A DNA stretch of 64,000 nt from contig KN883845.1 of NCBI GenBank assembly GCA_000934455.1, forward strand, positions 29,795-93,794, in the 5' to 3' direction. This document shows positions 1 to 11,269 of this stretch, piece by piece. How positions within the stretch are numbered: position 1 is the first letter of the stretch; every line of letters starts with the position of its first letter. A program made the position numbers and the translations under genes. The DNA comes from Apostichopus parvimensis. Its lineage: Eukaryota; Echinodermata; Holothuroidea; Aspidochirotida; Stichopodidae. The notes beneath the pieces are model-generated. The model worked only from the letters and a program-made list of their open reading frames with translations. It searched no databases and had not been told where the DNA came from.

Positions 1-316
1 GGGGGGGGGGGGTTACCACCGATAATGATACATTAGTACACACCTCATTGCCCTCAACTAAGTCAGCATTAAAACTGTTTTCAGTTGTTGGGCTGTCTGG
101 GTTGGAAATGCTTCCCTGTTTGGTGTTGAGGGAGAAACTTGACACCCGTCTGACCTTGCAATGGCTGCATGTTATCATAATACGTGAAGAATGATAAAAT
201 AATTCAAATGAATTAAATATGAACATTCCTTCATATCTTTAATCATTGTTAAATAAGTAGTGTGTTCCTTTGAATGAGACACGTACAAACCTAGCAGTTA
301 CAGAACCCATGAAATG

Positions 317-1907
317 ACCAATTAAAAATAGATATATATATATGATAGAGAATGAAATAATACACTCCTTGGTCCAACTCCCATCGCCATATCTTTATAT
401 CATAAAAGAGGGACATCCAGTTTGGGTGAGGGGCTGACCTAGATCCATTAAAAGATTCCAAGCCATCGCTATACTATATAAGGGTGTGACAGTTTAAACG
501 TTCGACCGTTTAACCGGCCGCAAATGTACTATCCGTTTAGAAAATGACAATCCGTATAAAGGGATTTTTTTGTTTTAATTTCCAATACATTTTAAACATG
601 AAAATGATTGAAAAATATCTAAACAAACATCGTTAATCATAAAAGAAGCAGGCTCCTTACCGATCATGTAAATATGCTAGTCTTCTTGAGTAAAAATAAA
701 AACGAGTAGAATGCGGCATATTTGAAAGTTAGTAGCAAAACTGAAAGTCACACACAAGTAGGGTTGGGCGATATTAGCTTTTTACCGTCACGATAAATAG
801 TTCAAAAATTATCGCGATATTTAGATAACTACGATACAGAATTAGCATAAATGTCGAGCTTTGAGTGCACGGAGAAAGAGAGATATATGGAGGGGACATT
901 CAAAGAGAATATCTGAAAAACCTTACGATATTTTTCACAAATATTGATGCTTAGATGAGTGCTTCACAATCAACGAACCGCCCCAAAATTCGCTCCGCTT
1001 ACGTAAAACTTCTATATATATAACACGTGGAAAACCCGAGTTTTTACACACATAATTCCCACTGACATTGGTCACAGAACATAAGTAGGTCATCGACATT
1101 CGAACTTGCCCAAGTTCATCGCACCATGGGAACGACTCAACACATTGAACATGTTACATTTTCCTGCCATCTGGACGCCGAGTGTAAATTTTGGTGTAAT
1201 ATGCAAACTGATTTCGCCCAGCTAGCAATTTTTTCTTTTTGGCGTCGTCCATTTATTTGCCAGGGTCAAAATCATCCGCCGTTGAAACATATTTTATTAT
1301 CTACGTGTGCAACGGACTTGAATGACATTGATATTTATAACAAATAGACACGCATTTATAGTTTTTCTTTGTGGAAATTCAACCCCAGTTACTAACTGAA
1401 ACCACAATAATGTCAAATAGGTCACTGAGGCGCCCCAAGGGATATGATGATTAGCGATGTCTGTGACTTCATTACAGCAGTTTTCTGATGATCCGTTGAT
1501 GAGATATGGAATATTTAAATTTATATGTTGTTTATTCAGCAGGAACACTCACTAAATTGCCTGCTTTATATTATTTTCGGAAGCCTTATAGTTTTATTTT
1601 AGAAAATACTGTATGTCAACTGTAGCAACACACGCTCTTGTTGGTATACGTATACACGGATGGTCACATCACTTTACTATAAAGACTGCGAAAAATAATT
1701 ATAAACAATAATGAAAAACAAAGGTAAGTTAATTAATGAGTGTTCCTTTTGTTACATCATAGTTGATTGCGTGCAATAATGTTTTATTTTTTCAAGTAAT
1801 AAAATATTTTATATCTCAACAATGGCTAAAAAAACTATATTATGGTGGGAGTTGGACCAATGAGTATATTTTCTAATTCTCTATCACATATATTTTTGGG
1901 AATTGGT
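317..1907. mobile_element. Non-autonomous DNA transposon with ~75 bp terminal inverted repeats
   Basis: The left end (317-395) and the reverse complement of the right end (1838-1907) share an ordered series of blocks: ACCAATT, AAAAATA, a TA-rich stretch, TGATAGAGAAT and TTGGTCCAACTCCCA. The 1.4 kb between them holds no credible coding sequence; the short ORFs at 1126-1548 lack codon bias and resemble nothing I know. No clear target duplication is visible. Superfamily unknown; the divergence between the arms suggests an old copy. Confidence 0.6.
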
Positions 1908-2265
1908 TATTACTGAAAACCCCTATTAAATAGGAACTAACAATTATGATTCTTGCATTGTCTCCAGAAGATTTTCTGTAGCTAAAGTGAAATGACATCA
2001 CAAATATTACCAAAAGCACCAGACTATTTGAAATGAAAATATTCAAGATCTGACTATAACATGATTGCTGCTAAGTGAGCATAAACCTTGATCAATTTCA
2101 GATTACTTACTCCTCAAAAGAATCTCATTTCTCTCTTCAAGTTCCTTCATTCTTTCATTCATTCATTTTTAATTCATCTGGCTGCGGTCTGGCTGGTGGT
2201 CGCTGTTGTGGCGAGGCCTGTGCTGCTGGTTGGTGTTGTGGTGGTTTATCTGCTGGGGCTGGTGG

Positions 2266-2592
2266 CTACTGGGATGGGGTTGGTGGTTTTTGTGCTGGAG
2301 CTGGTGAACTATGTGCTGGGGCTGATGGCTTCTTGTGTTGTTTATGTTGTGGTGAAGCCTGTTTTGGGGTTGGTAGTTTGTGTGCTGGTGGTGGGGATGG
2401 TGGCTTCTGTGGTGGGGTCTGTGCCTGGCCTGGTGGTTGGTGGATAACTTCATCCTCTACAAAGTTGACCAGCTCAAACTCTTCATCCTGACCCAAATCC
2501 AGGGTGTTGTCCCTCTGCTGCAGAAGCTGAGCAATGATGTCATGTCCTGCAGCAGACTTTGCTTTGTTTGTTGCATCATTTTTCTGCAAGGT
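2266..2592 (-). CDS. Candidate exon, proline/glutamine-rich protein of unknown function
   Basis: On the minus strand a pyrimidine-rich tract ending TTGCAG (acceptor just above 2592) opens a frame beginning KNDATNKAKSAAGHDIIAQL. It continues through an acidic stretch (residues ~25-45, QDEEFELVNFVEDE) into a Pro/His/Lys/Gln-rich low-complexity tail. The frame meets a TAG at 2266; the Pro/Gln-rich composition carries on in the same frame beyond it to about 2170, so the TAG may be a recent nonsense change of a Gln codon. Family not recognised. It could be a downstream exon of the minus-strand gene suggested at 5377-7040, but intron phases were not reconciled. The plus-strand frames here are Val/Gly-rich shadows. 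Confidence 0.4.
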   Translation of the reverse strand, partial: TLQKNDATNKAKSAAGHDIIAQLLQQRDNTLDLGQDEEFELVNFVEDEVIHQPPGQAQTPPQKPPSPPPAHKLPTPKQASPQHKQHKKPSAPAHSSPAPAQKPPTPSQ

Positions 2593-3036
2593 AAAATAAG
2601 AATTGAAATAATAAATGGTTGATCCCTTTGAATTGACTGCCATGTCCTCTCAGAGTTTGATGGCAATGCTTAAATTGGACTACATTCACCAAAAAGGCAA
2701 GTTAATCGCAGCAGGATTTAACTTAATGTGGAGGGATGCCATTTTCTGAGCAAAATGATGACTTAATATAACAACTTCATTGTGCCATGAAAGGTACATA
2801 TCATTTTGCATTTCCTTTTGTTATGTCTTTCGAAATCAAATGATATGAATTTTTTGGAAACAATTGGTTAATTGCAAAATACTTTCACAAAGGAAAGATG
2901 AATATATTACTTTTTCACTCAGGTAAATAATGAATATGGATCCAAAAAATCTAACGAAATACAAAATGACATGAGCTCATTGTGATCCTGTGAGTTATCC
3001 TGCCGAAAATAAGGGTTGTTTGATTGTATTCACTTT

Positions 3037-3071
3037 GATTAAAATCACCGATTTAAATCGCGATTTTAATC
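3037..3071. repeat. AT-rich near-perfect palindrome (35 bp)
   Basis: The 35 bases from GATTAAAATC to CGATTTTAATC read almost the same on both strands, with mismatches only near the CACCG/CGCG core. More copies of the word GATTTTAATCA follow at once (3074-3100). Confidence 0.6.
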
Positions 3072-3377
3072 AATTTTTTTAATCACTGATTTTAATCACC
3101 TTTTTAGATTTTGTAAACAAATAGGCCCCGCTAACAATAGAATTGATTAATAGTGCATTACAGGTCTATCATTGTAGGCATACTACAATCAAAACAGTTT
3201 AATGGCCAAAGAGACTTTATGATTCTGTGTTGGAAGTTAAAAAATGTGCTTGTATAGATGATATCAGTCAGTATGAGTGTCAGTGTGGAAAGCAGGGCTT
3301 TAGCCAGAAATCGCCGATAGGGAGTTCGCACCATGAGATGAGTTTCACGTCCCGGGGAGAAGGGTGCACATTAACCA

Positions 3378-3420
3378 CACCAACATACTGAATATTGAAA
3401 ATGGATACAGTATGTTGGTG
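3378..3420. repeat. Perfect 13-bp inverted repeat (hairpin) with 17-nt loop
   Basis: CACCAACATACTG at 3378-3390 is followed 17 nt later by its exact reverse complement CAGTATGTTGGTG at 3408-3420. Confidence 0.75.
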
Positions 3421-4517
3421 TACTGTAGTAACTGTTATAACCCCCCCCCCCCCCAAATGGGGAGGGTGTTGGGAGTTGTCGCCCGTCTAATGGACGGCTG
3501 GATGGGTCTATGGCTAAAGCAGTGGTGGGAAGACTTAGACAACATTTGAGATCAAGTTGCAATGTGGATTTGTAAAATCTAAAAAAAAACAGATTCTATT
3601 TGAGACAGAAAATCAGACCCTGCAGAAAATTGCAGCTTCTGTGTTGATAAAGTGTAGAAAGGGACAGCTGTGTTGATCAGTCATTATGTTTTTCAACGAT
3701 ATGAATGGTTGTTTGTAAATATTAGTTTAATGAAATGATACAGTACACAGAAATTCTGGCAAAATAGCTGGCCCCAAATTATAATTGCCAAGATTCATTT
3801 CAAAAGAGTAGGCCTGTAATAGATGAACATTCCATTAACCTATGTTGGTTTGGAGACGTCCGAATCGACATAAGAACAATGGAACGTAACAATGGAATGA
3901 TTCGCGACCTTTGGCCTCACTTCTCTGTATATAAACCGCCACGCTAGTCTAGTTCTGTTTCTACATCCAGTGCATGAACAGATAAGACACGTTATTTTTA
4001 TTAGGATACCAACTCCCTAGCACTCGATTTGGCCCTAAAACCACGCTACTTTCGAAATTATTTTCAAAGGCGTAACAGCGTGAATTTGCTACCTTGATCA
4101 TTTATAGTGCGTTATTTTGGCTTTAATAACTTAGTCGCGAGTTCTATCTATAGTTTGCTTATTAAAATACTGCTCGAGCGCGTGTCAGGCTTATTACCTA
4201 CCGCGCATAGTATCAACGATATCAACGTATAAACGATAGGTTTAGTATAGGCGTATATTGCCGTAGCGCTACCATTTCAATAGGCGCGCGGCAACGGTAT
4301 ATAGTTTATTAGGTCCATAATACTACTTAATTAAGTTGCATAATCCAGTATTTATAGCCGTGCTTGCGTCATTCTTCCGTTGTTATCGATTTGCTGGCGG
4401 AAGTAATCACCACTAGTTCTGGGATTTCAATCGTCGCGTAGATTACAGGTACACTGCCATTAAATACTTTTGCATTGAATACGGCTTTTAGTATTAAATA
4501 CTGCCTGACAGTGGGTA

Positions 4518-5030
4518 TGACTAATTACCATACCGGACCCAATCGGACCATACCGGACCATGTCTACCATACCGGACCCAACCGGAGGCAAAATAAATGA
4601 CCATCAGACACCACCGGAGTAATTTTTTAGTATATTTTATCATTAAAATGCTGGTTATGTGTCAACATTCATCTCCAAATCAAAATGGTCTTGGATAAGT
4701 TATTTCCAACCAAGTGCATCATTTTCACATAGGGACTTTTAGGACTTAACTCACTGACGAAATGTAAGGCCGATCTCACTAATTAGCGGTGTATACTTTG
4801 ATTAAAGTGAGTTCCATCACTGATGATTCACTGCCGAATCTCACTGATGTAGGTAATGCCTATACCTCAAAGTTCATAAACAAGTGAATTATTTCATCCC
4901 AAATAGACTTCACTGTTTTCGGGATTCATTTAAGGATAAACAAATAAGCATTTGATAGTCCGGTGGTGTCTGATGGTCATTTATTTTGCCTCCGGTATGG
5001 TCCGAATGGGTCCGGCATGGTAATTAGTCA
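4518..5030. mobile_element. MITE with inverted repeats of 72-101 bp
   Basis: The left arm (4518-4618) and right arm (4959-5030) are inverted copies. Both run from the outer TGACTAATTACCAT through CCGGACCC and GGAGGCAAAATAAATGACC to CAGACACCACCGGA. The left arm carries about 30 extra bases made of further copies of the ACCATACCGGACC word, so it has a short internal tandem expansion the right arm lacks. The 340 bp between the arms are AT-rich and non-coding. No clear target duplication was found. Confidence 0.7.
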
Positions 5031-5376
5031 TCACGCTGACAGTGACAGTTTAATCAGGCGCATTGCAAGCAGCGGCCATTCGCTGTCAAATTTAGTTTCA
5101 GCCAGGGCAGGCAATTCGCCCTATTTGTATAAACGTAATATAGAGTATTTATAATATAGAATTAATTAGGGACCAGTTATTGACGGGACGACAGGAGATC
5201 GAAGGAAATTGATTTTAGGAAGTAAGTACTGTGTACCTACCACTACAATTCCTATAGGCCTAACTCCTGTTATGTATTTGAAGCTATATAAATATTTTAT
5301 CATCTTGGTAATACCAGCAAGCAAACCTTGCTTTGCAAAAGGCACAGCCAAACAAGTATTCTACAACAATTGTTTA

Positions 5377-5608
5377 CTTAGTCTTTTTTGAGGAAGAGGC
5401 CGATTGGGATGAGAGCATTGTCTGATCGGTCTGAAGCTCCTCAATGAAGTCGGGATGCTCTTTCCTCTTATGAACTCTATGACCTCTTCCTTGCAAGGAC
5501 TGAGAGTTTATTGAGGCATCTGGTACTGGCTGTATCTCCTTTAATTTCACTTCCATCTCTTCGGAAGCTACATTTGTTTTTTGAAAAAAATGCAGGATTG
5601 TTATCGGA
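5377..5608 (-). CDS. Candidate C-terminal exon, Lys/Ser-rich unknown protein
   Basis: A minus-strand frame opens after a plausible acceptor (GTTATATAG) and reads through QKTNVASEEMEVKLKEIQPV and a basic segment (RGRGHRVHKRKEHPDF) to a Ser/Lys-rich end, SSQSASSSKKTK, followed by TAA. The amino-acid make-up looks like real, charged, disordered protein. It lies 1.3 kb downstream of a minus-strand candidate first exon (6905-7040), but the phases do not match directly, so another exon or a different gene is possible. Family unknown. Confidence 0.35.
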
Positions 5609-5611
5609 CTA

Positions 5612-6904
5612 TATAACCAACATATCTGACATCCCTGTACACAAATTTACAGTACAAATACAAGGACTACAATTAAGAGAATTATTGTCTTATTGACAGT
5701 CTTGTCATTCATTCAGTATTCCACGAAACCAAATATACTTGTCACTTGATAGCGTGAAAGCGCTCACCAGCTTGCTGACACACAGAGTGATCGACTGAAG
5801 GTACAACTCGTTACAGCTCTGCCTGACAAGGAAAACATTTTAGAAAATGCTGTTTAGGCTAGGCCCTATATTACTATAGTAAGGGGCTTAAAATATCAGG
5901 TTTCACTTGAAAATTTTAGCATATGTTACAAAAGATCCCTTGAATTATTACAAGCCAGTTTCTGAGAAAATGTTTAAGAACATTAAGTGGTCAACCCAAG
6001 CCCAAGGTACCCCCACAAGTAGGCCTGGGCAGTAGTAGGCTAGTACTACTATAGGCTATTACTGGTAATTTCGCCCCATTGTCAGTTCGCCCCAAAGTAC
6101 CTACCAGTTCGCCCCCAAATTTTAACAAAGGAAAACACATCTTGATGGTTTTCGCCAACCAGCTTCTTCTTTTATTTCACTTTATGTAATTGCATTGCCC
6201 CAAAACAAATGAAAATTTACGTAGCCTAGGCTAGGTTAGGCCCCCACCCCCCCCCCAAAGGGTTCAGGTCCGGGCTATTTGGTAAAAAGGAACTTGGAGG
6301 TAGGGCCTTTTTATTCACAGTGATTTCTATTGGGGCGAATTTGTCATTAATTTGTTGAGGCCTAGGCCTATAAGCCCTATGTAAGACTGAGACAATGTTC
6401 AATATCAGTGCAAGGACAGTTACTGTTAATACTGTAGACTATAGGCCTAGTGTTACTCTTAATGTCAGCCTGCCTTTACTTAGGGTTGGCATATAGTACC
6501 CAGTATAGTACTAGAAACATGCTCGTATCCAGTCTTTTCAGGAGTCTGGAAACGCGCCTGAGAAGTCATTGTTTCTTGCGTAGGGCCTAAGCTAGGCCTA
6601 CTCAAACATATGCTAAGTCTAACTAGTCTGTACAGTGTGTAGGGTAAGCCGCGCCTACGTTAGACAAAGGAAGAGCCTAACTTAATTATAAAGAAGGACA
6701 TAATAAGCACATAGGCCTAGCCTAGGCCTATAATTGCATCGCTGTCCGAGAAATCCCTAGGCCTAGACCCATACTGGCTACGCAGAGACAATTATATACT
6801 TGGCTACCTAGCCTATACCGTAATAACCTAATATTAACAACAACATATAAACATCAAATTATGAAAGCCACAGTTATGGAACATTATCTGATCATTATAC
6901 TTAC
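5612..6904. other. Non-coding stretch rich in AGGCCT words
   Basis: No coding sequence is apparent. TAGGCCTA and AGGCCTAGGCC words recur (for example 6358-6373, 6444, 6595 and 6712-6730), with one poly-C tract near 6245. If the two flanking minus-strand exons belong to one gene, this is its intron. Confidence 0.5.
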
Positions 6905-7040
6905 TACCGATATGAATAATTGTAGCGGGCAGTAACTTGGTGTTGTATCTCCCAGACACTTTGCTTCCCACGAAGTTGTCGTCAGTAGTTCCCAAGACAT
7001 CTTTCTGCGATAACATTGAGATTACTCGGCACTTTCCCAC
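6905..7040 (-). CDS. Candidate first exon of a minus-strand host gene
   Basis: Starting at ATG 7040 the minus strand encodes MGKCRVISMLSQKDVLGTTD, then DNFVGSKVSGRYNTKLLPAT and IIHIG, and meets a canonical GTAAGT donor at 6904. The string 'VGSKVSGRY...LLPATIIHIG' resembles the small Tudor-like module often found at the start of invertebrate BEN-domain-type and related proteins (weak recollection). The exon would end in phase 1. The next exons are uncertain (see 5377-5608 and 2266-2592). Confidence 0.4.
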
Positions 7041-7775
7041 TGCACGAGAACATGTGTCATTCTTAACTCGTCTTAATTGATGTACATGTATTTAAAATAA
7101 TGAAAATATAGCTTATTTAGGGCCAATTTTCTGGAGCTAGAATAGTTACGCGTGATCCACAATATGGATGCTAAATTCGTAGTGACCGTACGTACGTACG
7201 TAGTACGGTTGGCAAATTGACGGAATTGAAAACGGCGCCAAATTTTTAGATACGACTGTTTTGGGGGTATATAGCTCAAACTTAAAATAAATATAACACA
7301 CGTATACACTGAAATGAACACGATTGAGCAGTAAAAAAGTAAAATTAATGAATAACTAAATTTACCTGTCGAAGGATAATAACAATTAGTAGCGAATTGA
7401 AAGCTCATAATATTAAGCCTTTAAGCACAACCCAGTGTGATAAGGAACCAAAAAATCAGCGAGACGTACAACATGTTTGTTTAATAAAAAATGAAACAAA
7501 ATATATTATGAATAACTTTTCAATGAATTTCGTTAACTTGTAATCGTTAAATAATATTCAAAAATAGATTACCTATACATACATAATTCCAATAATTATA
7601 TTAGAAATAGTTTGGTGACATTCGACGTAGGCCTACGCGACTCTGAGCGAAATAAATTCTTCAAATGATAATTATACCAAACTACTGTACAAAAACTCGC
7701 ACGTCATATCAATATAATTATGTCAATGATTCCTGCTGAACTGTCACAGATGTTCTTCGTGAATTATGAGACATA
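7041..7775. promoter_or_regulatory. Possible bidirectional promoter interval
   Basis: This 735-bp AT-rich gap lies between a candidate minus-strand start (7040) and a candidate plus-strand start (7776). It contains a self-complementary CGTACGTACGTACGTA run near 7187. No TATA box or initiator could be assigned with confidence; the promoter reading rests only on the head-to-head arrangement. Confidence 0.2.
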
Positions 7776-7804
7776 ATGGAAGGCAAACGACGATGCTACA
7801 AAAG
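7776..7804 (+). CDS. Candidate short first exon (MEGKRRCYK)
   Basis: ATG at 7776 opens the frame MEGKRRCYK plus two bases, followed exactly by the canonical donor GTAAGT. Short basic first exons of this kind (start Met, then Lys/Arg and one Cys) are familiar from animal CACTA/EnSpm transposase genes, and the next recognisable plus-strand exons (10662 onward) belong to such a gene. The link is inference: the exon ends in phase 2 and the first recognised downstream exon starts in phase 0, so at least one exon in between would be needed. Confidence 0.3.
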
Positions 7805-10661
7805 GTAAGTTGAGACTACAGAGTAGTTGAGGGCTAGGCTATGCCTATCCCAGTATACAGTAGGACTAGGACGGATATCTTGCCTTACCGCCATGGGGCC
7901 TATGCTAGGCCTAGACCATATCGCGGTTTGATTCAATAATGCGCACCTGTTTTCGGTTAATCATTACAGCAGGTGTTATCATATCACGGGTTATATTTAG
8001 GGTTTAGATATTTTGTTACACTATTTGGTATTCTTTTAAACAGTTTTGATTTGATTATAATACTAAATCTCAATATATGCGTAGGCTAGGGGGCTTGGCC
8101 TCACAGTCACAGGCGATAGGTAACGAAACCTATGGCGGTAAGGCAAGGCCCCCAGTAGGACTAGGCCTATGTACAGTTAAGACTATGGACCACTCTGACT
8201 TGCGAGTCTAAAGCTAGCCGCACACTTAATTTTTATTTCCCCTTCGATATAGGATTTCGCCGTTTCCGATTTTTCAGTAATTTACAAATTCTTTTCCAAA
8301 AAAGGGGTACAGACGAGTTACTGTAGAGTTAGGGCTTGCTTACTAAGGGTAATGGAGTAGCCTAGGCCAATGTTCTTTCATAATCAGAGGTCAAAATTAG
8401 GAAACAAGGATTCTAACTTACTTTTCGAAAAAGTGTCACATGTTTCAATTCCAAGAATTTGAATGGTCATTGGACATATCCAAGTAGGAAAAAAAACCTC
8501 ATTAGCTGCACAGTATACGACTTTACTAGTTACAACTCAACTCGACTGTCGTGTGACATATCTCTATATTGCCAGTCGTACTACCGACACCTGCACACAA
8601 TTTTCTAAAATTTTTAGTTTGCAGACACCATTCTAGTTTGTAGTGAGTTCACATTTAGTATTTGTTGTTATGTTATGAAACCTTTTAGCCATTTCACAAG
8701 GAAGGAATCACTAAGCCTTTTGGCTTAAAGTTTCTGGTGGTCATATATAATTAAATATTTACATACACACTCAGACAGACAGCACAGTGTGCATGTTGGG
8801 ACAAATGTTTACATCCACAGATAAAAAAATACATGCATGAAATGGGGGTGTAGGCGGTTTTACACTATCTAACGCAACGAAGTAGCCAAGAACCTGAAGT
8901 ATTTTTAAGGGAGGGCCCGAGGAACATGAACTTATAGCATGCTCCTCATGGTGAAACATAATTGCACCTTTTAGGTGAATTGAGTGTACTTTTAATAGTA
9001 GGAAAGACTAGCGTAGGTTCTTATGACCAACTAGACCGGTTTCTGCTCTCAACTTTTATAGGAGGAGCTTCATCAGTAGTAAGCCTTTGAATATTTTATA
9101 TTCGGCATGAGCGTCTCGTTCTCAAAATGCATCTATTTTCTGTGCACGAGTTTTTATGGACTCATAGTGCATCTATAAGAGCATCTAAAAGAGCTTCGTG
9201 TGAACCCTGAGAGTCAGCTGATTCTTCGTTAGTACGAAACCTTGAGTTAACAAGTAAATCTTTGAGATTTTGGGCCTTTTTTGTAGGCAAGAATCGGTTC
9301 TTTTGGAAACAGTTTGGATAATTCCGCGTGTTGCGAGATTAAGTGCCAATGTTTCAAAAGTGCTTTTTTCAAATGCGTTTGTAAACCCTTTTTTTTGCAT
9401 TTTATTCTGCATGACGAAGCGGATTCTCATTTTTCTTTTTGGGTCTTTTAATGACTTGAGAAAATCACTTCGTTTAGGGTTTTCTGGAGTTGCTCGGAAC
9501 TTCAGACCTTTTCCTGGCGCAAAAACTCTATATTGGACATTTTTCTGTCTGATGGGTTCTTTAAGAAACTTTTTTAGTGTTTCTGCTTCTTTTCGAAGAT
9601 ATTGGGCTTTTGAGTGACTACGTATAGTCTATAGCTCCCTGTTGGTGGTGCGGAATTTTTCTGAGCTTTTATTAGCTTTCACTGATCGGACATGTTTCCG
9701 TTTTTAGATAACGAGGAAAAGGAAGAGCTAGATTTGCCTCAGGAGCTTCTAAATTTGACTCTAGGTCGGTCTCGGCTCATGATTAATTTTCTAGAAATAT
9801 CTCCAGTTGCCTTTTTGCCTGGCGTGAGTTTGTTCATGAAGTAATACCTCACAGAACAAGATGTCGTTGGAGGGCAGATGATAAAATGAAGGATGACGTC
9901 ATTGCAATTGAAGTAGACTCTGACATTGGTGGTTGTTCAAATACAAAATGCAAGGTGAGCTGATACTCCCTGTACACAGAAAATTTAGCAATGTGATTTG
10001 AGGCAAATTGAAGCATACCTAATAAAGCATGCAAAGATTGCACATTCACAACTGCAGAATGGTACCAGCAGGCGTTGAAATAACAGTAGGCAGTAGCGTA
10101 ATGCAGCTAAAATTAGCTGTTTGTTTCCCCACTAGTGTTTCCTCTAAGAATTTTGGTAGTGAGCAAAATGAGTAATGTTACTGGGACTCGTTACTAAAAT
10201 CAGAGCATGTGTGCGTAGCGCAAATGTGCGAGCACGGAAGCATTGCCAGGGTCTACTTTGGAAGCTGTGGGGTTTTAGATGCTTTCTGCTGCAATCTGAG
10301 CTGATTTTTTATATATTTTCTGAAAAAAAGGGATCTTTTTTCTGTATTAAATTTACTTTATTTTTTCTCCAAATATTTTTGGCTGGACTTAAATGTGCAT
10401 CAAATTCGCAAGCCATCGAATCAACATGATGTCATAGCTGCAAAAATGTTCAATTACCATTTCCCAATAAAAATGATGCAGCAAAATCTTTCAAACATTT
10501 CAGGTGTTGACCTCCAAATTCAGGCTACTACTTGGCATTTGAATTTTTTTGGCTCATTTGTAAGTGATCAATAACTGGTTGAAAAGGGCAGCGGACATGA
10601 CTAATATCTATTGTTGGATGCATTCTCAAACAATTCTGCACAAACATTTGTTCATTTGTAG
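7805..10661. other. Intron or intergenic DNA with dispersed repeat
   Basis: No credible exon is found apart from a weak acidic frame after TTTTTAG at 9706 (DNEEKEELDLPQELLNLTLG). Most of 8830-9620 appears to be repeat-derived (see 8841-9262). The rest is AT-rich with AGGCCT words near 7860-8170. Confidence 0.45.
8841..9262. repeat. Dispersed repeat, longer copy of one at 52842
   Basis: Bases 8841-8873 (GGGGGTGTAGGCGGTTTTAC and on through CACTATCTAAC) and 9146-9262 (ACGAGTTTTTATGGACTC... to AACAAGTA) recur side by side at 52842-52978, where the 270 bp between them are absent. The minus-strand frame across 9185-9430 contains a stretch like LAYKKGPK followed in another frame by NLKDLLV, faintly like the region just before the GIY-YIG domain of Penelope-like elements. 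That reading is weak. Confidence 0.5.
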
Positions 10662-10781
10662 AGACAAGATCAAACAGATCAATCACAAGAATTGGATGAT
10701 GATGGTGAACTTTTTTACGAAGATGAGCAGACAGTTACGGGTGATGATTCCCAGAGTGATGGTGACCAGGTTGAATTAAAT
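10662..10781 (+). CDS. Acidic exon, copy A of a tandem exon duplication
   Basis: After TTTGTAG the exon encodes 40 residues, RQDQTDQSQELDDDGELFYE onward to GDQVELN, and ends at AAT|GTAAGTTTGACATATAG. It starts and ends in phase 0. The donor side and about 60 bp of the following intron (…GATCGCTGCGAGG…) are repeated after copy B, showing that exon and flanking intron were duplicated together. Confidence 0.65.
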
Positions 10782-11269
10782 GTAAGTTTGACATATAGTT
10801 TAACCCCTATACCAATCGTGGGTGATCGCTGCGAGGAGCCAAAAACTTACATGTTTTCTCGTTCTCACAGAGCTCGACAAATATATACATGTTTCCGTCT
10901 CCTATTTGAAGAATTCTGTAATGGCAGCAGTGAGGGTACCTAATCTATGGGTCATCTCCAGCAACGTCCAATTTTTACAGTCGTCCGAGATTACCAGAAT
11001 TTTGCTACGACTTCCAAATGTTCCCCAAAATAAAGGTTGCAGGTTGTCCACGGGACTACCAAATAATTATGACCAATGTAATATAATCAGAAACTGGTGG
11101 TTACCAGGCCTCGAAAATTTTTTTTAAATCTACTCGCCGTATGGTGAGCGTAACTAAACATTTACTTGCTAAAAAAGGAATTGTTGATGGAATAAAGTAT
11201 TGACAGACAGTATAGTTTTAAGACAGTTCTAACAACCTCTATTGACTCAGTGTGTGTATTTGGCACAAC

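Larger units (their letters stand above)
2644..4517. other. Stretch without recognisable gene
   Basis: AT-rich DNA with two short self-complementary sequences (3037-3071 and 3378-3420, listed separately) and a poly-C tract near 3439. ORFs are short and overlap these repeats. From about 3850 to 4500 the base composition is more even, with scattered CpG, but no splice-framed coding sequence was found. Confidence 0.6.

Noticed and set aside
2088-2491. Plus-strand Val/Leu-rich and Gly/Cys-rich ORFs
   Set aside because: They are shadows of the minus-strand Pro/Gln-rich frame at 2266-2592, which has an acceptor site and protein-like composition.
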